Source: Paenibacillus bovis (lineage in GTDB: Bacteria; Bacillota; Bacilli; Bacillales; Bacillaceae_C). From it: DNA of 64,000 nucleotides. The notes under the pieces were generated by a model, which had not been told where the DNA came from, searched no databases, and saw nothing but the letters and a program-made list of their open reading frames with translations. The translations under genes and the position numbers were made by a program. Location of the stretch: the NCBI GenBank assembly GCA_007679095.1, contig VEFU01000008.1:1-64000 (forward strand). Reading direction: 5' to 3'. This document shows positions 48,116 to 57,276 of the stretch, piece by piece (the first letter of the stretch is position 1; the number at the start of each line of letters is the position of its first letter).

Positions 48116-48663
48116 TGCGTATTGACATCAACCTATTACAACGGCCAGAGAAAAAAGAAAGACATACGTACGCTTATGTAATGGTATTGATTTTAGTCGT
48201 TATTCTTGCCTTATTCCTATTTTATCTACAGCATGAGAAACAAACGAAGGAAAAATTAACAGAAGAATTGCAGCAAATTCGTCAAGAAATCGAACAAATA
48301 GAGCAAAATGTTGCGACAGATGAATCACTTGCTTCCGTTGAAAAACTACAATCTGTTATCGACTTGATGGAAGAAGATAGTATGTCTGTTATTCCAATTC
48401 TTCACCATTTTACGAGAATATTGCCACAAGATGGATATATTCAATCCATAGATTATGTGAATGATGAGATCAACTTAGAGATAGAATTTACGAATCAACG
48501 CCATGCAGCTTATTATTTAGCAGAGCTAAATCGCACAACTTGGGTAACTACTGCAACACTGCAAACAATAAATCAGGTAAGTGGCGCTGGTGCAGAAGAT
48601 AAGGCGAACTATATAGCCTTTTACTTCATTAAACTCGATAATCAATTGGCAGGTAGGGAATAA
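48115..48663 (+). CDS. pilN: Type IV pilus alignment protein PilN
   Basis: The 182-residue protein has the cytoplasmic motif RIDINLLQRPEKKE (the PilN INLLP-type sequence that binds PilM), one membrane segment (about 20-41), a coiled coil (about 42-80) and a periplasmic-type alpha/beta domain. GAGGTG is 8 nt before ATG 48115. The last base of the pilM stop overlaps the start. Confidence 0.82.
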   Translation: MRIDINLLQRPEKKERHTYAYVMVLILVVILALFLFYLQHEKQTKEKLTEELQQIRQEIEQIEQNVATDESLASVEKLQSVIDLMEEDSMSVIPILHHFTRILPQDGYIQSIDYVNDEINLEIEFTNQRHAAYYLAELNRTTWVTTATLQTINQVSGAGAEDKANYIAFYFIKLDNQLAGRE

Positions 48664-48665
48664 CG

Positions 48666-49292
48666 ATGGAAAAAATCATCTCAAAAAAGACCTTACTCAT
48701 TAGTGGCATTCTCATCATAGCTTTCGTTTTATTTACGTATCTTTATTTTCAAGTGTATAAGCCAATTAATCTTGATGTGACAATGTTAGAAAATGAAATA
48801 CAAATGGAACAAAAACGATTAAATTTATTAGAGAAAAAGCAAAATGAAACGAACGAACCAAATAGAGCTACAACCTACTTACAGCAGAAAATACCTGTAT
48901 TACCATTACAAGAGCAACTGATTCTCCAATTAGAGATGGCAGCAATGACTTCTAATATAAATATTTCAGGAATGAGTTTTACAGATGGGGAAACAACACA
49001 AGAATTGGAAGGAACTCCAGTTGAGCTACCAGATGGAATCGAATTATTAACAGCAACCTTATCCATAGATGCCCAATCCTATGCTGCAGTTGAAAAATTT
49101 ATCATGGAATTGGAAGCATTACAAAGAATTATAAAAATCGACCATTTGTCCATCAAATCAGAAGCTGAATCGAATATTATGATGGATTTAAGTGTATCTG
49201 CGTATTATTTACCAACATTATTTGACTTGCAAGATGAAGTACCATCTATTGAAATACCTACACCTGCAAGTAAAACTGATCCATTTAAGTAA
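48666..49292 (+). CDS. pilO: Type IV pilus alignment protein PilO
   Basis: A 208-residue bitopic protein with a membrane segment at about 9-29, a coiled coil (about 35-65, LENEIQMEQKRLNLLEKKQNE) and a ferredoxin-like domain typical of PilO (EKFIMELEALQRIIKIDHLSIKSE). It pairs with PilN. It is last in the pilus operon; a terminator follows. Confidence 0.8.
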   Translation: MEKIISKKTLLISGILIIAFVLFTYLYFQVYKPINLDVTMLENEIQMEQKRLNLLEKKQNETNEPNRATTYLQQKIPVLPLQEQLILQLEMAAMTSNINISGMSFTDGETTQELEGTPVELPDGIELLTATLSIDAQSYAAVEKFIMELEALQRIIKIDHLSIKSEAESNIMMDLSVSAYYLPTLFDLQDEVPSIEIPTPASKTDPFK

Positions 49293-49332
49293 TATGATTT
49301 ACCTGTTGAAAAAATTGACGAAATCATTTTAT

Positions 49333-49365
49333 GACAAGACGACAAAAGTCTTGTCTTTTTTTTTT
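49333..49365 (+). terminator. Terminator of the pilus operon
   Basis: GACAAGAC at 49333-49340 pairs perfectly with GTCTTGTC at 49348-49355, followed by a long T-run. Confidence 0.92.
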
Positions 49366-49412
49366 GCTTGTATGATAGCATGTAAGCAATTGCAAGGGCG
49401 GGAGGTAGAAGA

Positions 49413-50432
49413 ATGGAAGATGGAAAGGAGAAGCAAACATCACAAATTAAAATTAAATTGAATGGAGTTGAAAAGCCATTTTCCGAAGAAACCCGGATAC
49501 ATGATTGGCGAACAACTGTAAGAGACGAGACAGCAGCAACTTCAGAAGATACTGCAGATGAAGAAGAATTTGAGTGGATATTGCCGGAAATCGAAACGAA
49601 AGAAATACCAGAGTATAAAATTGTTAATGCTACGGTCCCATCTCCAAGAAACAATATAGGAAAAAAATGGAGACGGCAAATGTATCCTGATATTTCGAAG
49701 CTAGTATTTTCAATTATACTCGCTATTGTAGTCGGACTTATATTAGGTACTTTATTTTTAAAAATGATGGCATCTGAAGATGATATTGTGGCGATAAATG
49801 AAGTTGAAAATCCAGGGTCTGTAAATAAGGATGATGAAAAAAAAGGTGGAACTACGGCTGGTCCAGTTGAAATAACGATTCCAGCTTTAACCATTGGAGT
49901 TCTTCAAGGTGGACAATTTTCGACGAAAGAAGCTGCCGATGCAGCTGCTAATTCTTTTCGCAAAGAAGATTTAGCTACAACGATCATAGAAATGGACGGG
50001 AAACATTATGTATTTATTGGTGTAGCAGGTGATTTGGCTACAGCAAAATCTTGGGAGAGCCAATTAAAGGATAATGGTATAGAAGTATGGGCTAAAGAGT
50101 TAACCATTCCGGCGAAGGATATTACGTTTGCTTCTCAAACAAAAGGAGAGCAATTTGTTACAGAAGCAAGTACTTTTAAAAAGCTAGCAAATGAATCTGT
50201 TACTGCGACTATTTCAGGGAAGACTAATGCTGCCAACATGAAAGAAATAAGTGGCAGTATTGAAATGAAAGAGGATATATTCGAAAGTGAAGTTGCTAAT
50301 AGTATCCATTCAAAACTAGTATATGCACTGCAGGGATTAACTGAATTTTCAAGTTCTGATTCACAAAAAAATCTAATTAATGCCCAACAAGGATTATTAG
50401 ATTATATGAATTTATTTTATAAGGGTGAGTGA
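49413..50432 (+). CDS. spoIIB: SpoIIB-like sporulation septum protein with SPOR domain
   Basis: The 339-residue protein has a cytoplasmic acidic N terminus, one membrane segment (about 94-115, LVFSIILAIVVGLILGTLFL) and an extracellular SPOR-type domain (about 152-230, LTIGVLQGGQFSTKEAADAAANSF). SpoIIB binds septal peptidoglycan and helps septal thinning during engulfment. The place before maf-radC-mreB is that of spoIIB in B. subtilis. GGGAGGT precedes the ATG. Confidence 0.85.
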   Translation: MEDGKEKQTSQIKIKLNGVEKPFSEETRIHDWRTTVRDETAATSEDTADEEEFEWILPEIETKEIPEYKIVNATVPSPRNNIGKKWRRQMYPDISKLVFSIILAIVVGLILGTLFLKMMASEDDIVAINEVENPGSVNKDDEKKGGTTAGPVEITIPALTIGVLQGGQFSTKEAADAAANSFRKEDLATTIIEMDGKHYVFIGVAGDLATAKSWESQLKDNGIEVWAKELTIPAKDITFASQTKGEQFVTEASTFKKLANESVTATISGKTNAANMKEISGSIEMKEDIFESEVANSIHSKLVYALQGLTEFSSSDSQKNLINAQQGLLDYMNLFYKGE

Positions 50433-50466
50433 CTAGCTACGTCTAGTCCCACCCTATTTACTATTT
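50423..50466 (+). terminator. Terminator after spoIIB
   Basis: GGGTG-GACTAG pairs with CTAGTC-CACCC around CTACGT, then TATTTACTATTTTTG. The stem overlaps the spoIIB stop codon. Confidence 0.7.
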
Positions 50467-50534
50467 TTGTCTACTTTGGTAGTATAATGGTATGTATCTC
50501 CAATATCATCATGTCGAAAGGATGGCTATCAAAT

Positions 50535-51098
50535 ATGCCTCAGCTAATTCTAGCTTCGAATTCCCCACGTAGGAGAGAGTTACTTCAAAAGTTAAATATT
50601 CCATTTAAAGCGCTTTCACCAAATGTTGATGAATCGATTTCTACTTATGTATCACCAGAGGATATTGTGATGACTCTAGCATTGCGAAAAGCAAATATAG
50701 TAAAGGACTTAGAAGAAAATGCAGTTGTAGTTGGTTGTGACACAGTTGTAGTTTATAATGATCAAATACTTGGAAAACCGAAAGATGAAAGTGAAGCTCG
50801 CGACATGTTAAAACAGCTGTCAGGTCGAACACATTCTGTTTATACAGGGGTAGCAGTCATTCATGATGCAAAACATGAATTGTTTTTTGAAAAAACAGAT
50901 GTGGAGTTCTGGCTATTATCAGATGAAGAAATAGAGCAATATATCGAAAGTGGAGAATCTTTTGATAAAGCTGGTGCCTACGGAATTCAAGGATTAGGAG
51001 CATTATTAGTTAAATCTATTAGAGGGGATTATTACTCTGTTGTTGGCCTACCTATTGCCCGCTTGTCCCGCGTCTTAAGAGAGAAATTTAACTTATAA
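50535..51098 (+). CDS. maf: Maf, nucleotide pyrophosphatase / septum formation inhibitor
   Basis: The 187-residue protein starts MPQLILASNSPRRRELL, the Maf signature, with VGCDTVVVYNDQILGKP and FDKAGAYGIQG later. Maf proteins hydrolyse dTTP, UTP or modified nucleotides and slow septum formation when overproduced. I chose ATG 50535, with AAAGG upstream; an extension to 50487 would be unusual for the family. Confidence 0.95.
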   Translation: MPQLILASNSPRRRELLQKLNIPFKALSPNVDESISTYVSPEDIVMTLALRKANIVKDLEENAVVVGCDTVVVYNDQILGKPKDESEARDMLKQLSGRTHSVYTGVAVIHDAKHELFFEKTDVEFWLLSDEEIEQYIESGESFDKAGAYGIQGLGALLVKSIRGDYYSVVGLPIARLSRVLREKFNL

Positions 51099-51120
51099 TA
51101 TTATAGGAGGAGAAGGAAGG

Positions 51121-51672
51121 TTGAATAATAAATCTTCACTCATGATTCGAGATTTTCCAATCGATGAACGTCCAAGAGAACGATTAATTCAAAAAGGGCC
51201 AGAAAGTTTGTCGAATCAAGAATTACTCGCAATTATATTAAGAACAGGGACGAAATCAGAATCTGTTATTCAATTAGCCAATCGTCTTTTAACTCAATTT
51301 GACGGCCTACATTGGCTAAAAGATGCAGCTTTAGAAGAAATAATGGAAATTAAGGGAATTGGAACAGCAAAAGCAGTGCAAATTGCGGCTGCTGTGGAAT
51401 TAGGAAGAAGAATAAGTAACATAACGTTTAACGATCGTTATGTAATTCGAAGTCCGGAAGATGGTGCGAATTATGTGATGAATGATATGCGTTTTTTAAA
51501 GCAGGAACATTTTGTATGCGCTTACTTAAATACAAAAAACCAAGTAATTCACCGTCAAACTATCTTTATTGGTAGTTTAAATGCCTCCATCGTACATCCT
51601 CGTGAGATTTTCAAAGAAGCATTTCGACGTTCAGCAGCGTCTATCATTTGTTTCCATAATCACCCATCCGGC
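51121..51672 (+). CDS. radC: radC, 5' exon (interrupted by a group II intron)
   Basis: The exon encodes residues 1-184 of a RadC-type JAB/MPN protein: helix-hairpin-helix (about 60-75, MEIKGIGTAKAVQIAAAVELG), then the JAMM zinc region up to HNHPSG (His179, His181). It stops exactly before the metal ligand Asp192. The rest is in the 3' exon 54207-54347. Joined, the exons give 230 residues, the length of B. subtilis RadC, without frame change. The start is TTG after AGGAGGAGAAGG. Without splicing, translation adds six residues and stops at 51693. RadC's biochemical role is not settled. Confidence 0.92.
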
Positions 51673-52243
51673 GTGCGCCTGCAAGGTGCGTAATTTTAGC
51701 GATTTCTATAGAAATCTAGAACTCCTTACATTGTTCTATGGTCAGCATCTTACCATGAGGGGAAACCCATAGAGGGAACAGAGCATGATGTAAAAAGGAG
51801 AAAAGACAGGCAAGCTATCTACGCCTGAGTCAGTTCTTCAGACCAAGTGATGTATGGTAAAAGCTATACTGCTTGAATCCTAGACGAATGAGCGATGGGT
51901 GCGCCGTTGTCTACGATAGCTAACAGGCAATGAGGACAAAATGGGAGACATATCCTCGGAGTGTCTGCTGGGTATCGCCTGAGCCCTGTCCATAGTAAGG
52001 TTTGTCCTTCAATCCTCAACTAGAGGAAACCGTCGAAAGGGATACCTAACCATCACGTATCTAAAATTATGTCATAATGCAGGGATTACCTAAGTGCAAG
52101 TGCCTCAGGCTATTAGACAAAGGTCTATGAAAATTGCATATGGTAACGGAGTCTCCATAGTACCCAACGTTTGCTTGTAATGAGTTTAGCAGGGGGAAGG
52201 GAGACAGGTTGATGTTAACGTTAACTAGAAAGGAGTCATGAAT

Positions 52244-54127
52244 ATGGCAACCAATCCATTTCGACAGTTAGACGTTATAAGGAAAGCTTCTCAAAAAGGA
52301 AATATCATTACGGATTGTTACCGTCTTATGTATAACAAAGAGTTGTGGATTAAAGCATACGCTAAACTATATCTGAATGCAGGGAATCTAACAAAGGGAT
52401 CATCTAATGAAACAATAGATGGTTTCAGTTTACAAAAAATAGACGACATCATAGAGCAATTAAGAGCTGGAACATTCCGTTTTGCAACCGTAAGAAGGGC
52501 TTATATTCCTAAGTCAAATGGTAAAAAGAGACCGCTTGGAGTTCCTAATTTCAAAGATAAGATAGTACAGGAAGTTATGAGAATGATATTAGAGAATGTT
52601 TATGAGCCAAGATTCTCTGAAAACTCACATGGTTTTAGAGAAGGAAGAAGCTGTCATACGGCACTTTCTCAAATTAAAAACACATGGAAAGGACTCACAT
52701 GGTGCATTGAAGGAGATATTAAAAGCTTCTTTGATCATATTGACCATACTGTACTATTAAAACTTATCTCGAAGAAAATAAATGACCGTCGTTTCCTGCT
52801 ATTAATTCATAATGCACTAACGAGTGGTGTAATGGAAAATTGGAAATACCATAAAACCTACAGTGGTACACCACAAGGAGGAATCATTTCTCCTATCTTA
52901 GCAAATATCTATCTTCATGAGTTTGACCTCTTTATGGAAAAACAAATGAAAGCATTTGATAAAGGTCAGGTTAGAGCTAGAAATAAGGATTATATCAAGA
53001 TTCGGTCAAAGATCAGCACCCTATCACGGAAGATTAAAAGACTTGATGAAAGAAATGGACATAGTGATTGGCAAGGTAGGAAGGAGCTAGTCCTCAATAT
53101 TCAGGAACTTAAAGTAAAACAAATACAAGTTACTTCTATTGACCCTATGGATAAAAATTATCAAAGAATGAAATATGTCCGCTATGCCGATGATTTTGTG
53201 ATTGGAATTGCTGGCTCGAGACAGAGTGCCATGAAAATGAAGGAAACGATTAAATGTTTTCTTAAAAAGGAACTTCAGCTTGAACTAAGTGACGAAAAGA
53301 CACTTGTTACCCATCTAGAAAATCCTATTCCCTTTCTTGGGTATCAATTTCACAGATGGAACGAGGTTAAGGTTAAACGAGTCACATATAAAAACCAAAA
53401 ACATCCATTGAAAAAAAGAACTCTATCAGGTGCGATTAAGTTAGAAATTCCAGAAAAGAAAATAAAAGAATGTACAATAAAAAATGGATATGGAAATTTA
53501 GACGACTTTAAAATTACACATAGGGCGAAGTTAATTAACAATTCGGAACTAGAAATCCTACACACCTACAATGCCGAGTTGCGAGGAATTGCAAACTACT
53601 ATAAGTTAGCTAATAATTATCATCATTTGGATAGGCTCTTTTACTTGGCTGAAAGTAGTTTCATAAAAACAATCGCTAATAAACGAAGAAGCACCTCTAT
53701 GAAAGTAGCCACCAGTATGAGAACTCATAAACAAGGGGTACTATGCTTGGTTAGGAAAGATACTAAAGGTAATGAAAAACTTCATCAATTCGTGAAACTA
53801 AAAGATTTACCGAAGCACAAAGGTGCAATAAAAATAGACTCCCCTAATACAGATGTATTAGTTAATACATTGAAATATTCTGGGAGAACTGAATTAGAAA
53901 AACGATTATTAGCAAATAAATGTGAAGCGTGTGGTACAACAGAAGGTCAAATGGAAGTTCATCATGTCCGTAAATTAAAAGACTTGAAGAACAAAAAACA
54001 CCTAACATATTTGGACAAGAAAATGATTGAACGGAATAGAAAAACACTCGTTCTTTGTTACAGGTGCCATCATGACCACCATGAGAAGCAAATTCCGATT
54101 AATCAACTGGCGAGCCGTATACGCTGA
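52244..54127 (+). CDS. ltrA: Group II intron reverse transcriptase/maturase/endonuclease (LtrA-like)
   Basis: The 627-residue protein has RT domains 0-7 ([52 protein letters not shown]), the active site YADD, a maturase domain X (about 400-510, [18 protein letters not shown]) and an HNH endonuclease domain at the end ([31 protein letters not shown]). It promotes splicing and retrohoming. ATG 52244 is 8 nt after AGGAG; ATG 52238 is only 2 nt from it. The organisation and motifs closely resemble lactococcal LtrA. The stop overlaps domain V. Confidence 0.95.
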   Translation: MATNPFRQLDVIRKASQKGNIITDCYRLMYNKELWIKAYAKLYLNAGNLTKGSSNETIDGFSLQKIDDIIEQLRAGTFRFATVRRAYIPKSNGKKRPLGVPNFKDKIVQEVMRMILENVYEPRFSENSHGFREGRSCHTALSQIKNTWKGLTWCIEGDIKSFFDHIDHTVLLKLISKKINDRRFLLLIHNALTSGVMENWKYHKTYSGTPQGGIISPILANIYLHEFDLFMEKQMKAFDKGQVRARNKDYIKIRSKISTLSRKIKRLDERNGHSDWQGRKELVLNIQELKVKQIQVTSIDPMDKNYQRMKYVRYADDFVIGIAGSRQSAMKMKETIKCFLKKELQLELSDEKTLVTHLENPIPFLGYQFHRWNEVKVKRVTYKNQKHPLKKRTLSGAIKLEIPEKKIKECTIKNGYGNLDDFKITHRAKLINNSELEILHTYNAELRGIANYYKLANNYHHLDRLFYLAESSFIKTIANKRRSTSMKVATSMRTHKQGVLCLVRKDTKGNEKLHQFVKLKDLPKHKGAIKIDSPNTDVLVNTLKYSGRTELEKRLLANKCEACGTTEGQMEVHHVRKLKDLKNKKHLTYLDKKMIERNRKTLVLCYRCHHDHHEKQIPINQLASRIR

Positions 54128-54145
54128 AAGGTGTACGTACGGTTC
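54112..54145 (+). ncRNA. Group II intron domain V of the radC intron
   Basis: GAGCCGTATACGCTGAAAGG and its partner GTGTACGTACGGTTC form the canonical 34-nt domain V: GAGCCGT pairs with ACGGTTC, a 2-nt bulge, then a stem closed by a GAAA tetraloop. It holds the catalytic AGC triad. Domain VI follows up to 54206. Confidence 0.92.
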
Positions 54146-54206
54146 TGAGGGGGGAGCTGTGAAACCTACTTTGGAAACAAAGCAAGGCGCATGGTTCCTA
54201 CCCTAC

Positions 54207-54347
54207 GACCCCGAGCCTTCAAGAGAAGATATAGAAGTAACAAAAAGATTAGTGGAATGTGGAAAAATAGTTGGGATAGAAGTGCTTGATCATTTAATTA
54301 TTGGTGATAAAAAATATATAAGTCTTAAGGAAAAAGGTTATTGCTGA
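54207..54347 (+). CDS. radC: radC, 3' exon
   Basis: This exon encodes 46 residues beginning [20 protein letters not shown] and ends at TGA 54347. It supplies Ser189 and Asp192, completing HxHx7SxxD of the JAMM motif. No ribosome binding site or start codon precedes it, so it is expressed only after intron splicing. Confidence 0.92.
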   Translation, partial: DPEPSREDIEVTKRLVECGKIVGIEVLDHLIIGDKKYISLKEKGYC

Positions 54348-54524
54348 TACTATGATTTTAAAAAAGATTAGGATATAATTATATTTATGAATTTTTACTG
54401 AAGTTGTATTCGGTAAATAGGGACAAGCTGATGATTTCTAATGACAGTATTAGTTAATAGTAAATAGAGGCCTTACATTATAATGTCCGGCTGTTGGCAT
54501 AAATGAGAGAGGGAGATACATACC

Positions 54525-55544
54525 ATGTTTGGATTTGGATCAAAGGACTTAGGTATTGATTTAGGTACAGCAAATACACTTGTTTTTGTGAAAGGGAAGG
54601 GAATTGTGTTACGTGAGCCTTCCGTAGTTGCTTTACAAACTGATACAAAAAAAATAGTTGCTGTTGGTAATGATGCGAAAAATATGATTGGACGTACACC
54701 AGGTAATATTGTAGCATTGCGACCAATGAAAGATGGTGTAATCGCTGATTACGAGACAACTGCATCTATGATGAAATACTATATTAAGCATGCTCTAAAA
54801 GGTAAAGGGCTTGGAGGGAAGCCTTATGTCATGGTGTGTGTACCATCAGGCATAACAGCAGTGGAACAAAGGGCGGTGCTTGATGCAACACGTGAAGCGG
54901 GTGCACGTGAGGCATTTCCAATTGAAGAACCATTTGCAGCAGCGATTGGAGCAAACCTACCTGTATGGGAACCTACAGGAAGTATGGTTGTCGATATTGG
55001 TGGTGGTACAACAGAAGTTGCTGTTATATCATTAGGTGGAATTGTAACGAGTATGTCTATTCGTACTGCAGGTGATAATATGGACGAATCTATTATTGCC
55101 TACATTAGAAAAACGTATAATCTATTAATTGGAGATCGTACTGCAGAGTCGATTAAAATGGAAATTGGTTCTGCTAGTGATACAGAGGGTATTGGCCCAA
55201 TGGAAATTCGTGGACGTGATTTATTAACAGGCCTACCAAAAACAATCGAAATCACTGCAGCAGAGATTTCTGGTGCACTACATGACACCGTGTATGCCAT
55301 TATCGATGCAGTGAAAAACACATTAGAAAGAACGCCACCTGAATTATCAGCTGATATTATGGATCGTGGGATTGTGTTAACAGGAGGCGGTGCTCTGCTT
55401 CACAATATGGATAAAGTATTAAGCCAAGAAACGGATATGCCAGTCTTAATTGCAGACGAGCCACTAGATTGTGTTGCTATTGGAACTGGTAAAGCACTTG
55501 ACCATATTCATCTATTTAAAAATAAAGTTAAAGATTCTCGATAA
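54525..55544 (+). CDS. mreB: Rod shape-determining protein MreB
   Basis: The bacterial actin homologue directs lateral wall synthesis. The 339-residue protein has the actin phosphate loops [10 protein letters not shown] (about 10-19) and [12 protein letters not shown] (about 155-166), plus the adenosine motif LTGGGALL (about 285). It follows radC as in B. subtilis. GAGAGGGAG precedes the ATG. The 177 bp before it hold a TATAAT (54374-54379) but no clear -35. A terminator follows, so mreC and mreD may have another promoter. Confidence 0.97.
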   Translation: MFGFGSKDLGIDLGTANTLVFVKGKGIVLREPSVVALQTDTKKIVAVGNDAKNMIGRTPGNIVALRPMKDGVIADYETTASMMKYYIKHALKGKGLGGKPYVMVCVPSGITAVEQRAVLDATREAGAREAFPIEEPFAAAIGANLPVWEPTGSMVVDIGGGTTEVAVISLGGIVTSMSIRTAGDNMDESIIAYIRKTYNLLIGDRTAESIKMEIGSASDTEGIGPMEIRGRDLLTGLPKTIEITAAEISGALHDTVYAIIDAVKNTLERTPPELSADIMDRGIVLTGGGALLHNMDKVLSQETDMPVLIADEPLDCVAIGTGKALDHIHLFKNKVKDSR

Positions 55545-55586
55545 AGTCATGCGCCGGTATCATACTGGCGCTTGCACTTTTTAAAA
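55544..55586 (+). terminator. Terminator after mreB
   Basis: GCGCC and GGCGC (with GTA/TAC inside) form the stem, flanked by AAGT/ACTTTTT. It lies between mreB and mreC and may be partly read through. Confidence 0.6.
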
Positions 55587-55727
55587 TTTTATGTTTAGCT
55601 TTGCGTCTTTTCGCTAGTCCATTCGTACCTCTTTTTAATTTCAAATTTATGGAGGAAAAGTAGACGAAGTGACCCTACTTCTATTAGCATACTAGGCGCT
55701 TATGCTGTTCTATTTGGGGTGATTTTG

Positions 55728-56579
55728 ATGCCGAATTTTTTTCTCAACAAACGTTTAATTATACTGCTTATCAGCATCATCATACTCGTTTCATTAATTG
55801 GCTTTTCTTTAAGAGATAAAGAAAATATTTCAAAGCCAGAACAATTCGTGAAAGATGTTGTTGGTTTTGGTCAATATCTAATTATGAAACCAGCACAGGG
55901 GATTGCCGGTTTTTTTGAGAATATAGAAGATATAAAAAATACATATACGGAAAATAAAAAACTAAAATCAAGATTGGAAGGTCTAGCCAAGCTTGAAAAA
56001 GAAATAGCAGATTTAAAGTTAGACAATGAAGAACTAAGAGAAATATTAAATAAAACGGATAATATTCGTGACTATGAACCTATTCAAGCAACCGTTATTA
56101 ATCGTTCTCCTGATCGTTGGTATGATAGACTAATTATTAATAAGGGGCAAAAAAGCGGTGTCCAAAATGATATGGCTGTTATTACTGCAAAAGGGTTAAT
56201 AGGTAAAGTAGTAAGTACGTCTGAAATGACTGCAACGGTTGAACTGTTGTCTTCTACGAACACAAGAAATAAGGTATCCGCTCAAATACAAGGAGAAACC
56301 CCTGTTTATGGGTTTATAAATGGCTATGACCAAGTAAATAACTTGTTGTTAATGAAAGATATCCCAATTGATCAAGAAATAGAGGTTGGTCAAAATGTAA
56401 TTACATCGGGATATGGTGGGGTATTCCCAAAATTATTGGATATCGGAAAGATTAAAGAAATTGAGTTGGACCGTTATGGATTGACGCAGACTGCATATGT
56501 AGAACCAGCAGCGGATTTTTATGGTTTTGAACATGTTATCGTTGTGAAAACGGAAAATGTTAAAATGGAGGAGGAATAA
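55728..56579 (+). CDS. mreC: Rod shape-determining protein MreC
   Basis: The 283-residue bitopic protein has a membrane segment (about 8-27), a coiled coil (about 68-112, NKKLKSRLEGLAKLEKEIADLKLDNEELREIL) and the extracellular beta domains of MreC (NRSPDRWYDRLIINKGQKSGV). It links MreB filaments to wall synthases. ATG 55728 follows GGGGTGAT; earlier GTG/TTG codons are less well placed. Confidence 0.95.
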   Translation: MPNFFLNKRLIILLISIIILVSLIGFSLRDKENISKPEQFVKDVVGFGQYLIMKPAQGIAGFFENIEDIKNTYTENKKLKSRLEGLAKLEKEIADLKLDNEELREILNKTDNIRDYEPIQATVINRSPDRWYDRLIINKGQKSGVQNDMAVITAKGLIGKVVSTSEMTATVELLSSTNTRNKVSAQIQGETPVYGFINGYDQVNNLLLMKDIPIDQEIEVGQNVITSGYGGVFPKLLDIGKIKEIELDRYGLTQTAYVEPAADFYGFEHVIVVKTENVKMEEE

Positions 56580-56581
56580 TA

Positions 56582-57103
56582 ATGATGAAAAAATTATTTC
56601 TTCCTCTCCTTTTAGCATTTTGTTTTTATAGTGGTAGTGTTTTTGTGTATTTCCTTCCACCAGGATCTTTTGGTATCGATAAAGTGTTAACACCACATTT
56701 TTTACTTGTTATGTTAATTTTAATGGGGATTTTTTATTTTCGAAATCGCTCGTTAATCTATGCAGCTATTTTTGGGTTAATATTTGATATATATTTCACC
56801 GAGATCATTGGAATTTACTTCACATTGTTTCCAATAGCTGTTTATTTGTCTGCCAAAACATCAAAGTTTTTACAAGCAAATATATTAACAACCCTTGTAA
56901 TAAGTACTATTTGTTTGACGTTAGTTGAAATTATCGTCTACATATTTAACGTTCTCATTATGCAAATAAATCTGCAACCAGAAGATTACGTATTAGTGCG
57001 ATTATGGCCTACACTCGTGTTAAATCTAATCTTCTTATTAATCATTTACTATCCTTTCTCACGGATGCTTCAAAAAAGTGTAAAAGAAGAACTAAATGAA
57101 TAA
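56582..57103 (+). CDS. mreD: Rod shape-determining protein MreD
   Basis: A 173-residue integral membrane protein with about five membrane segments and the MreD-type string FGLIFDIYFTEIIGIYFTLFP (about 64-85). It works with MreC. GGAGGAGG lies 7 nt before the ATG, and it starts 2 bp after mreC. Confidence 0.93.
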   Translation: MMKKLFLPLLLAFCFYSGSVFVYFLPPGSFGIDKVLTPHFLLVMLILMGIFYFRNRSLIYAAIFGLIFDIYFTEIIGIYFTLFPIAVYLSAKTSKFLQANILTTLVISTICLTLVEIIVYIFNVLIMQINLQPEDYVLVRLWPTLVLNLIFLLIIYYPFSRMLQKSVKEELNE

Positions 57104-57209
57104 AAATAAAGCGATTTTAAAGGAAAATACACTCACTTTGTCGAATTGAGCTAAAGATGACGTATCCATAAATATTAGTTAAAATAGATAGTAATTGATG
57201 TAGTTGTTG

Positions 57210-57276
57210 AAAGGAGACATAAGGGCAAAAAATTAGGAGAGATATAATCTATTAATCTCCACTTTGCCCGGATCAC
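57210..57276 (+). promoter_or_regulatory. minC leader with a hairpin between Shine-Dalgarno and start
   Basis: AAAGGAG is at 57210-57216, far (60 nt) before the ATG at 57277. Between them GGGCAAA (57223-57229) pairs with TTTGCCC (57263-57269), with GGAGA/TCTCC inside. If this hairpin forms, the distance from Shine-Dalgarno to ATG shrinks to about 13 nt. No other Shine-Dalgarno is close to the ATG, and no T-run follows, so it is not a terminator. Confidence 0.5.

Larger units (their letters stand above)
51673..54206 (+). mobile_element. Complete group II intron with LtrA-type intron-encoded protein, inserted in radC
   Basis: The intron begins GTGCG at 51673 and ends CTAC at 54206 (2534 bp), interrupting radC between Gly184 and Asp185 codons. 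GTGCGCCTG and GGGAACAGAGCATGATG near the 5' end resemble the LtrB class (IIA). CACCCATC at 51661-51668 is complementary to GATGGGTG at 51894-51901 (candidate IBS2/EBS2). TCGGA at 51956-51960 could be part of EBS1. Domain V is at 54112-54145. All parts look intact, so splicing is plausible. Confidence 0.93.

Noticed and set aside
49205-49894. 229-codon minus-strand open frame over pilO and spoIIB
   Set aside because: It crosses a strong terminator and two well-supported genes and has no recognisable domain or family string.
54027-54206. Open frame reading from the intron end into the radC 3' exon
   Set aside because: It starts in the maturase gene and runs through domains V and VI. No ribosome binding site is present; the real radC 3' part begins at 54207.
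57223-57269. minC leader hairpin as a terminator
   Set aside because: The stem is followed by GGATCAC, not by a T-run.
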